From: Desulfatirhabdium butyrativorans
GTDB taxonomy: Bacteria; Desulfobacterota; Desulfobacteria; Desulfobacterales; DYRK01
Direction of reading: 5' to 3'
Length of the DNA: 11,840 nucleotides
Assembly (NCBI GenBank): GCA_020718785.1
Contig: DYRK01000142.1
Span: forward strand, 1 to 11,840
Positions 1 through 5,986 of the stretch are shown here, piece after piece. Positions within the stretch are counted from its first letter, which is position 1; every line of letters begins with the position of its first letter. A model generated the notes under the pieces. That model saw only the letters and a program-made list of their open reading frames with translations, was not told the DNA's origin and made no database searches. The translations under genes and the position numbers were made by a program.

Positions 1-1
1 C

Positions 2-277
2 ACCGTCACCGAAGCGGGAATGACAGGGACATCAGGCAGCGGCGGCGTTTATTCGCTTACTGATATAGCAGTCGGTACATACACCGTTAAAATCGAAAAA
101 AGCGGCTTCACCGCGGTTACGGAAGCAAATGTGAAGGTTACGGAAAAAAATATGACGGATGTATCCAAAACCATGACATTTGCGGCAGGGGGCGGAGATA
201 TTAACGGGGACGGCAAAGTCGGCTTGGCAGAAGCAGTTCATGCCTTAAAAACGGCATCCGGAACAGAGAGCCGGTAG
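2..277 (+). CDS. 3' end of a surface or secreted protein with a carboxypeptidase-regulatory-like domain and a terminal EF-hand (dockerin-like) motif
   Basis: The reading frame is open from the first bases of the window to a TAG at 275-277, so the start lies upstream and only about 91 residues are visible. The first two thirds are rich in Gly, Thr, Val and Ser, with alternating beta-strand character and the phrase VGTYTVKIEKSGF. This is the signature of carboxypeptidase-regulatory-like/CnaB-type beta sandwich domains found in extracellular proteins. It ends with one calcium-loop motif, DINGDGKVGLAE (197-232), carrying acidic or Asn ligands at loop positions 1, 3, 5 and 12, followed by a short helix. 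Single EF-hands of this type close many large secreted proteins of Desulfobacterota and resemble half a dockerin. No link to the hdr genes downstream is apparent. The substrate and the rest of the protein cannot be known from this fragment. Confidence 0.75.
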   Translation, partial: TVTEAGMTGTSGSGGVYSLTDIAVGTYTVKIEKSGFTAVTEANVKVTEKNMTDVSKTMTFAAGGGDINGDGKVGLAEAVHALKTASGTESR

Positions 278-341
278 AAGCAAGCCTTTGTATATGTCAG
301 CTTAAAGATTAGGATAATAATGAATGTAATGCCCTGAGTGC

Positions 342-347
342 GAGGAG
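342..347 (+). promoter_or_regulatory. Ribosome binding site that places the receiver gene start at GTG 356
   Basis: GAGGAG lies 8 bases upstream of the GTG at 356-358. An in-frame GTG at 338 lies before this site and has no comparable purine-rich sequence upstream. The receiver fold begins about 8 residues after the 356 start, as expected. Confidence 0.6.
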
Positions 348-355
348 ATTTTTTT

Positions 356-817
356 GTGCCGGCTGATGAAAAGAGAAAAAAAGTGCTTGTGGCAGACGAT
401 GATTCGGATATGCTGATTTTTCTCTCCACGCTTCTGCATACCTACGGATTTGATCCCGATATTGCCCGAAACGGGGCAGAGGGATTGAAGAAAGCGGCAG
501 AGGAAAACCCGGACTGTATCATTCTCAATGCCATGATGTCCGATGAAAGCGGCATTGATCTGTATATCTGTCTCAAACAGGACAGGCAGTTGAAAAAAAT
601 CCCTGTCATTATGCTGTCGGCTATCGGAAGTAAAACTTTTTTTCAATATCTTTCCCGCTCTCACGCCGGAGTATGGAAGCAGAAAAACACTCACTCGGGC
701 CCGGGAGTCCCCGAACCGGAGGTCTATCTGGAAAGCCCTCCGGAAGCAGAGGAACTTATTCATCAGCTCAGAAGGCTGATGGGAGGTTCGGGGTACGAGG
801 TGCGGGGTGCGGGGTAA
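356..817 (+). CDS. Stand-alone response-regulator receiver protein with degenerate phosphorylation site
   Basis: A single receiver (CheY-like) domain of 153 residues with no output domain. The first strand and acidic pocket are intact (VLVADDDSD, D14-D16). The phospho-acceptor position, normally Asp in a LDxMMP context, is Asn (residue 58, AAT at 527-529, in ILNAMMS). The switch Ser is present (S88 in VIMLSA). The conserved Lys of the YLxKP motif is replaced by Ser (YLESP, S127). It is therefore probably not phosphorylated in the usual way and may act as a protein-binding pseudo-receiver. A longer than usual loop lies between S88 and YLESP. The last residues (EVRGAG) and the TAA stop are encoded by the heptad repeat beginning at 783, so the original end was probably near LRRLMGG. 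It lies 74 bases upstream of hdrA-1 on the same strand, which suggests a role with the Hdr complex. Partner and function are unknown. Confidence 0.8.
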   Translation: MPADEKRKKVLVADDDSDMLIFLSTLLHTYGFDPDIARNGAEGLKKAAEENPDCIILNAMMSDESGIDLYICLKQDRQLKKIPVIMLSAIGSKTFFQYLSRSHAGVWKQKNTHSGPGVPEPEVYLESPPEAEELIHQLRRLMGGSGYEVRGAG

Positions 818-871
818 GAATACAGCCCGCGCCTTTGTCCTCGCACCCCGAACCTCTAACCCCGAACCCCT
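783..871 (+). repeat. Heptad inverted repeat 1 (GGGGTTC type), between receiver gene and hdrA-1
   Basis: Two arms of about 32 bases, 783-814 and 840-871, are near-perfect reverse complements around a loop of about 25 bases. The arms are built of 7-base units of the form GRGGTNN (GAGGTTC, GGGGTAC, GAGGTGC, GGGGTGC and so on). The left arm overlaps the 3' end of the receiver gene; its TAA stop (815-817) is the end of the fifth heptad. The right arm ends 5 bases before the hdrA-1 Shine-Dalgarno. No T-tract follows, so it is not a standard rho-independent terminator. Confidence 0.9.
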
Positions 872-891
872 AAATCAAGGGAGCAAAGATC

Positions 892-3800
892 ATGTCCGTA
901 AAAATAGGATTTTATATCTGTCACTGCGGGATCAACATCGCGTATAAAGTCCGTGTGGAAGAAGTGGCTGCCTTTGCCCGGAAACTTCCGAATGTGGTTA
1001 CGGCAAGGGATTACAAATTCATGTGTTCGGACCCCGGGCAGGAGATGATCGAGAAAGACATCAGAGAATACGGTCTGAACCGAGTTGTGGTGGCATCATG
1101 TTCCCCGAGGCTTCATGAAAAGACCTTTCAGGGCGCATGCCGGCGGGCAGGGCTGAATCCCTATATGTTTCAGATGGCATCGGTCCGGGAACAGGTCTCA
1201 TGGGTGACTCAGGATGAAGAGGAAGCCACGCGCAAGGCAAAAACATTGGCTGCGGCAGCCATAAACCGGGTCGCCTATCATCATAAACTCGAAACGCGTG
1301 AAGTGAGTGTCCATCCGGATATTCTCGTGCTGGGCGGCGGCATTGCCGGAATGCAGGCCGCGCTGGACATCGGAAATTCCGGGCATACCGTATATCTCGT
1401 GGAAAAAGCCGCGACCATCGGCGGACACATGCTTCAGTTCGACAAGACCTTTCCCACTCTTGACTGCGCCGCGTGTATCGGAACGCCCAAGATGGTGGAT
1501 GTGGCGCAGAATCCGAAAATCCGGCTCTTTTCCTACAGCGAGGTCAAAGAAGTATCCGGATATATCGGCAACTACACCGTAACAATCCGGCGTAAACCGA
1601 GATACGTGAAAGAAGGTCTGTGTACCGGATGCGGAGAATGTGCAAAAGTCTGCCCGGTGTCTGTGCCGAGCGAATGGGATGAAAAACTCGGGCAGAGAAA
1701 AGCGGTTTACAGACCTTTTCCTCAGGCAGTTCCCATTACTTTCTGCATTGACAAAAAAGACCGTGCGCCCTGTGTGAGAGCCTGTCCAGCGGGCGTAAAC
1801 GTGCAGGGATATGTTCAGCTCATCCGGCAGGGAAAATACGGGAAGGCATTTCAGCTTATCAGGGAAAAACTCCCGTTTCCCGGAGTTCTGGGACGTGTCT
1901 GTCCCCATCCCTGCGAGAGCGAATGCCGGCGTCAGGAAATAGACGAAGCCGTTGCCATAAGGGATTTGAAACGCTTTGCCGCGGATCATACGGATTTGGA
2001 AAATCTGCCTCTCCCTGAGATCAAGGAAAAAGAGCAGAAAGTTGCAGTCATCGGTTCCGGTCCCGCGGGTCTGACCGTGGCTTATGATCTGCGTCTGAAA
2101 GGATATCAGGTAACAATATTCGAAAGTCTTTCCGAACTGGGAGGAATGTTGCGGACAGGCATTCCCGATTACCGGCTTCCGCCAAAGATGCTTGACCGGG
2201 AAATCGGCGATATTCTCCGTCTGGGAATCGAAACGCGCACCGGAGTCAGATTCGGAAGCGATTTCAGCCTTGACGATCTGAAAAAAGAGGGATTTTCCGC
2301 GGTGTTCATGGGTACAGGCGCGCATGAATCCCTGAAATTGGGGATTCCCGGAGAAGACGACAGCGAAGGAGTCATTGATGCTGTGACTTTTCTGAGAGAA
2401 GTCAATCTGAAATCCGGAATCCGGGATATGAAATCCAAAACTGTTGCAGTTATCGGCGGCGGAAATGTGGCAATTGATGCGGCGCGGGTGGCTGTACGTC
2501 TCGGAGCAGGAACAGTTCAGGTGGTCTATCGGCGCACAGAACTTGAAATGCCTGCATATCCTGAAGAAATTCATGAGGCAAAAGAGGAAAATATCCTTTT
2601 CTCTTATCTGACCGCACCGGTCCGGATAGTCAAAAATGATGGAAAAGTAAGGGGACTGGAGTGCATTCTCACAGAACCGGGTCCCCCGGATGCAAGCGGA
2701 CGGCGCAGACCCGTGCCGAAACCGGGTTCCGAGTTTGTCATTCCCTGCGATATCGTCATTCCGGCTGTGGGTCAGCGGACAGATACCTCATGGGCTGCAC
2801 AGGCGCCTGAAATCTTATGGTCCCGGCGCAATACGATGGAAGTCAATCCTCAGACCATGCAGACCCCGGTTCCCTATATTTTTGCCGGCGGCGATGCAGT
2901 AACGGGTCCTGCTACCGTGGTCGAGGCTGTTGCCGCGGGACACCGCGCCGCGCAGGGAATGGATGCGTATATACAAGGCATTGTCGGACAGGTTCAGGAG
3001 CCTGAGACAGAACCGTCTTCTTCGGATTGGCAGGAAATTCCTCATGACTGCTGTTCTCAGCCCAGAGAAATCATGCCTCACTCGGAAAGCAAAATCCGTT
3101 CTGCCTCGTTTGACGAGGCAACTGCGGGCTTTACCGAAGAACAGGCAATCAGAGAAGCGGATCGCTGTCTCAACTGCGGACTGTGCTGCGAGTGCATGGA
3201 GTGCGTCCGGGTGTGCGAGGCAAAAGCTGTGGATCACAGCATGAAAGCCGAAGACATACAAGTAAAAGTCGGAAGCATTATTGTGGCAACAGGCTATGAT
3301 ATTCTGAATCCCTCATCTATAAAGCAGTACGGCTACGGAATTTATCCCAATGTCTTTACCAGCCTTGAATTCGAACGCCTCAGCAATGCCACTGGTCCTA
3401 CGGGCGGAAAAATACTCATCCGGGATGAAAACGGAGCATACACAAAAACCCCGGAAAGTGTCGCTATTCTCCACTGTGTCGGCAGCCGTGATGTGAATTA
3501 CCATGAATACTGCTCACGCGTCTGCTGCATGTATGCCCTCAAATATTCCCATCTCATAAAAGAAAAAGTCGGACACGGGACCAAAGTCTATGACTTCTAC
3601 ATTGACATGCGCTGTTTCGGCAAAGGATATGAGGAATTCTACCGGCGCTGTCAGGAAGAAGGAACTGTTTTTGTCCGGGGAAAAGTCGCGGAAATCACCG
3701 ACCGTGCGGTCACATCGGAAGAAAGAGGCAGGCTGATTGCTGTTGCCGAAGATACGCTGATGGGCAGACGGCTGAGGATTCCCGTGGATATGGTGATTCT

Positions 3801-4299
3801 CTGCGTTGCCATGGAATCGCGCAGAGATGCAGTTGAAGTCGGCAGAATTTTCGGAATCAATCAGGGCGCGGACGGCTTTTTCCTTGAGGAACATCCCAAA
3901 CTGGGTCCTTTGAATACTGCCACAGACGGCGTTTTTATAGCCGGAGCCTGCCAGTCGCCCAAAGACATACCGGATACTGTGGCGCAGGCATCGGGCGCGG
4001 CGAGCAAAGCCCTTTCATTGGTCACGCGGGGACATGTTCAGGTTCCTTCTGCCATTTCGTGGATAGACCCGGATATCTGCGCGGGCTGTCAGACCTGTAT
4101 CGGGCTGTGTCCATATTCTGCCATCGAATTTGACGCGCGCAGAGGCGTTTCGGTAGTCAACGAAGCGCTCTGCAAAGGATGCGGCAGTTGTGCGGGATTC
4201 TGCCCCAGCGGCGCGGCGCAGGTGAGACATTTTACGGAGAAGCAGGTTTTTGCAGAACTTGACGGCATCATGGACGCGCTTTATGCTGTCGGATTTTAA
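892..4299 (+). CDS. hdrA: HdrA-1: heterodisulfide reductase subunit A with an embedded GltD-like NAD(P)H oxidoreductase domain
   Basis: A cytoplasmic flavin/iron-sulfur protein of 1135 residues, much longer than a typical HdrA (about 650). The order is as follows. An HdrA N-terminal domain with C10, C12, C45 and C70. A thioredoxin-reductase-like FAD fold with GGGIAG (148-153) and the CAAC pair (192-195). A ferredoxin motif CTGCGECAKVCP (244-255). A GltD/NfnB-like insertion (about 287-755) with its own Cys set (C294, C298, C337, C341, C345), FAD motif GSGPAG (388-393), NAD(P) motif GGGNVAIDAARVA (522-534) with the YRR and MPA signature (546-554), and AGGDAVTGPAT (665-675). The HdrA fold then resumes with a Cys-rich segment (759-775), IIVATGYD, CVGSRD, and YCSRVCCMYALK (873-884). 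Two C-terminal [4Fe-4S] motifs follow (1063-1073, 1094-1104). The start has AAGGGAG 8 bases upstream. Known HdrA is the bifurcating flavin hub; the insert predicts direct NAD(P)H coupling, with YRR favouring NADPH (inference). Confidence 0.92.
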   Translation: MSVKIGFYICHCGINIAYKVRVEEVAAFARKLPNVVTARDYKFMCSDPGQEMIEKDIREYGLNRVVVASCSPRLHEKTFQGACRRAGLNPYMFQMASVREQVSWVTQDEEEATRKAKTLAAAAINRVAYHHKLETREVSVHPDILVLGGGIAGMQAALDIGNSGHTVYLVEKAATIGGHMLQFDKTFPTLDCAACIGTPKMVDVAQNPKIRLFSYSEVKEVSGYIGNYTVTIRRKPRYVKEGLCTGCGECAKVCPVSVPSEWDEKLGQRKAVYRPFPQAVPITFCIDKKDRAPCVRACPAGVNVQGYVQLIRQGKYGKAFQLIREKLPFPGVLGRVCPHPCESECRRQEIDEAVAIRDLKRFAADHTDLENLPLPEIKEKEQKVAVIGSGPAGLTVAYDLRLKGYQVTIFESLSELGGMLRTGIPDYRLPPKMLDREIGDILRLGIETRTGVRFGSDFSLDDLKKEGFSAVFMGTGAHESLKLGIPGEDDSEGVIDAVTFLREVNLKSGIRDMKSKTVAVIGGGNVAIDAARVAVRLGAGTVQVVYRRTELEMPAYPEEIHEAKEENILFSYLTAPVRIVKNDGKVRGLECILTEPGPPDASGRRRPVPKPGSEFVIPCDIVIPAVGQRTDTSWAAQAPEILWSRRNTMEVNPQTMQTPVPYIFAGGDAVTGPATVVEAVAAGHRAAQGMDAYIQGIVGQVQEPETEPSSSDWQEIPHDCCSQPREIMPHSESKIRSASFDEATAGFTEEQAIREADRCLNCGLCCECMECVRVCEAKAVDHSMKAEDIQVKVGSIIVATGYDILNPSSIKQYGYGIYPNVFTSLEFERLSNATGPTGGKILIRDENGAYTKTPESVAILHCVGSRDVNYHEYCSRVCCMYALKYSHLIKEKVGHGTKVYDFYIDMRCFGKGYEEFYRRCQEEGTVFVRGKVAEITDRAVTSEERGRLIAVAEDTLMGRRLRIPVDMVILCVAMESRRDAVEVGRIFGINQGADGFFLEEHPKLGPLNTATDGVFIAGACQSPKDIPDTVAQASGAASKALSLVTRGHVQVPSAISWIDPDICAGCQTCIGLCPYSAIEFDARRGVSVVNEALCKGCGSCAGFCPSGAAQVRHFTEKQVFAELDGIMDALYAVGF

Positions 4300-4302
4300 T
4301 AA

Positions 4303-4373
4303 GAGGTTCGAGGTACGGGGTAAGAGGTCAGGGGTTATGCGCCTCTGACCCAGAACCCCGAACCCCGAACCTC
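4303..4373 (+). repeat. Heptad inverted repeat 2 (GGGGTTC type), between hdrA-1 and mvhD
   Basis: Arms of 32 bases, 4303-4334 and 4342-4373, pair with few mismatches across a short loop of 7 bases. The left arm is made of five heptads (GAGGTTC, GAGGTAC, GGGGTAA, GAGGTCA, GGGGTTA). It starts 3 bases after the hdrA-1 TAA, and its right arm ends about 5 bases before the mvhD ribosome binding site. It belongs to the same sequence family as the repeat before hdrA-1. A strong hairpin is expected in the transcript, without a terminator T-run. Confidence 0.9.
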
Positions 4374-4390
4374 ATTCCAAGAGGAATACT

Positions 4391-4813
4391 ATGACAGACT
4401 TTGAACCGACCATCATTGCGTTTGTATGTAACTGGTGTACTTACACAGCGGCTGATCTTGCCGGAACCTCCCGCTTGAGTTATCCTCAAAATGTGAGGCT
4501 GATCCGGGTGATGTGTACCGGCATGGTGGATCCCCAATATGTGATCAAAGCTTTTCTCGAAGGCGCGGACGGTGTTCTTGTCAGCGGCTGCCACCCCGGT
4601 GACTGTCACTACATCAACGGAAATTTCAAAGCCCGCAGACGGATAAAACTTCTCAAAGAAATTCTTCCCCAGTTCGGTTTCGAACCGGAGCGGCTCAGAC
4701 TCACATGGATCGGAGCCAGTGACGGCATTCGCTTCGCCGAGATCATGCGGGAACTGTCGGCTCAGATCCGGTCACTGGGACCTGGCGGGGCAAAACTCAA
4801 CATGGTGATTTAG
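4391..4813 (+). CDS. mvhD: MvhD-like [2Fe-2S] electron-transfer subunit
   Basis: A protein of 140 residues, the usual size of the delta subunit family of F420-non-reducing hydrogenase (MvhD). It has the family Cys pattern: FVCNWCTYTAAD (C13, C16), RVMCTGMVDP (C42) and SGCHPGDCHY (C67, C72). In known HdrABC-MvhADG complexes, MvhD carries a [2Fe-2S] cluster and passes electrons from the input enzyme into HdrA. Here no hydrogenase large or small subunit is seen, so the input enzyme is more likely the FrhB-like protein encoded 20 bases downstream or something encoded elsewhere. In sulfate reducers the same domain is also found fused to HdrA or QmoB. The start is supported by AGAGGA 5-6 bases upstream. 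There is no in-frame TGA and thus no selenocysteine. The TAG stop is at 4811-4813. Confidence 0.93.
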   Translation: MTDFEPTIIAFVCNWCTYTAADLAGTSRLSYPQNVRLIRVMCTGMVDPQYVIKAFLEGADGVLVSGCHPGDCHYINGNFKARRRIKLLKEILPQFGFEPERLRLTWIGASDGIRFAEIMRELSAQIRSLGPGGAKLNMVI

Positions 4814-4833
4814 GGAGCCTCAGGAGGAAAGCG

Positions 4834-5964
4834 ATGGCAAAAACAGCACAAATTGACGTAAAAGCGCAGGACATTCCGGGTTCGCTCAGGGGCTTTCTCC
4901 GATCTGTTCTTGAATCAGGAGATATCAGGGCGATTCTGGTTCCCCTGCATCTTCCCATGAAGAACACAGTCATGCCTGCATTAGTAAGCGATCCTGAGCG
5001 GCTGAAAGATGCGGATCCTCTGGCGCCGGCATTTCCCATGAATACTGCCAAAGTCGTATCCAGACTGACGCATAAACCTTCGGGAGGAAAAATAGCGGCA
5101 GTGCTTCGTCCCTGCGAGATACGCGCGTTTGTCGAATTGGTGAAGCTCAAACAGGGGAAAACAGATGAAATCGTAATCATCGGCGCAGACTGTCCGGGAG
5201 CATACGGAAACAGGGATTATCTCCGTTTCGTCGCTGAAAACGGGACAGAATCAACCATGAAATTTTATCGGGACAGTCTTTCGGGCAAGGACAGTGAAAA
5301 ATTGTCTTCAGCCTGCAAGTCATGCGAATTCCCGGTTCCCGAAGGCGCTGACCTGCTTATCGGATTGCTGGGGTCTGATACGGAAAAGCAGGTGATGATT
5401 CAGGCACTGACGCCGAAAGGAGAAGAACTTTTCGGAAAACTCGGACTTTCCGAAAGTGCTGAACCGCCCGGACGCAAGGCTGCTGTCGAATCTCTTATTG
5501 CACGGCGCAAAGCTTACAGAGACAAAATGTTTGCCGAAACCGCCCAGTCCGTTGACAGCATCGGAAAACTGACCGCATATCTCGCGGACTGCGTAAACTG
5601 TTATAATTGCAGAGTGGCATGTCCGGTCTGCTATTGCAAGGAATGTGTTTTTGTCACGGATGTCTTTGACCATGATCCGTCCCAATATCTGAAATGGGCC
5701 GAACGCAAAGGGGCAGTCAAAATGCCTGCGGACACGCTGTTTTATCACATCACCCGTCTGGCTCATATGAGTACAGCCTGCGTGGGCTGCGGTCAGTGTT
5801 CCAATGCCTGTCCCAATGATATTCGTCTGGCGGAACTGTTCCGAACCGTGGCTTACCGTACTCAGAAGGCTTTTGACTACGAAGCAGGAAGAAGCCTTGA
5901 AGAAGCGCCGCCTCTGTCCGTGTTCCGTGAGGCAGAGTTTGCCGAGATCGAGGGGATAAAATGA
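4834..5964 (+). CDS. FrhB/FdhB-like iron-sulfur flavoprotein (F420 hydrogenase/formate dehydrogenase beta-subunit family)
   Basis: A cytoplasmic protein of 376 residues. The N-terminal half shows FrhB/FdhB-family features: KIAAVLRPCEIRAFVEL (86-102, C94), IGADCPGAY (117-124) and a CKSCEFPVPEGADLLIG segment (161-177). The C-terminal half carries a dense Cys block (C253, C256, C259, C263, C266, C268, C271) and a second ferredoxin-like motif CVGCGQCSNACP (316-327). Family members bind FAD and [4Fe-4S] clusters and exchange hydride with F420 or a nicotinamide cofactor; bacterial homologues are often annotated as formate dehydrogenase beta subunits. The cofactor used here cannot be read from the sequence. 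It is tightly coupled to its neighbours: 20 bases after mvhD with AGGAGG 6 bases before ATG, and 22 bases before hdrA-2. This context suggests it feeds or drains electrons through MvhD into the HdrA proteins (inference). Confidence 0.85.
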   Translation: MAKTAQIDVKAQDIPGSLRGFLRSVLESGDIRAILVPLHLPMKNTVMPALVSDPERLKDADPLAPAFPMNTAKVVSRLTHKPSGGKIAAVLRPCEIRAFVELVKLKQGKTDEIVIIGADCPGAYGNRDYLRFVAENGTESTMKFYRDSLSGKDSEKLSSACKSCEFPVPEGADLLIGLLGSDTEKQVMIQALTPKGEELFGKLGLSESAEPPGRKAAVESLIARRKAYRDKMFAETAQSVDSIGKLTAYLADCVNCYNCRVACPVCYCKECVFVTDVFDHDPSQYLKWAERKGAVKMPADTLFYHITRLAHMSTACVGCGQCSNACPNDIRLAELFRTVAYRTQKAFDYEAGRSLEEAPPLSVFREAEFAEIEGIK

Positions 5965-5986
5965 ATCAGGTTCCGAAGGAGTAAAC

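Noticed and set aside
288..318. Possible sigma-70 promoter: TTGTAT (288-293) and GATAAT (313-318)
   Set aside because: The spacing is 19 bases and the -35 match is poor. The 278-355 gap probably holds a promoter, but this pair is too weak to annotate.
338..355. GTG 338 as start of the receiver gene
   Set aside because: It would place six residues encoded by the ribosome binding region before the protein and has no Shine-Dalgarno of its own; GTG 356 is better supported.
1198..2574. Open frame of 458 codons on the minus strand opposite hdrA-1
   Set aside because: No recognisable domain, a composition typical of antisense to a Gly/Cys-rich coding region, and complete overlap with the strongly supported HdrA-1. 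The same applies to the long minus-strand frames opposite the FrhB-like gene, HdrA-2, HdrC and HdrB.
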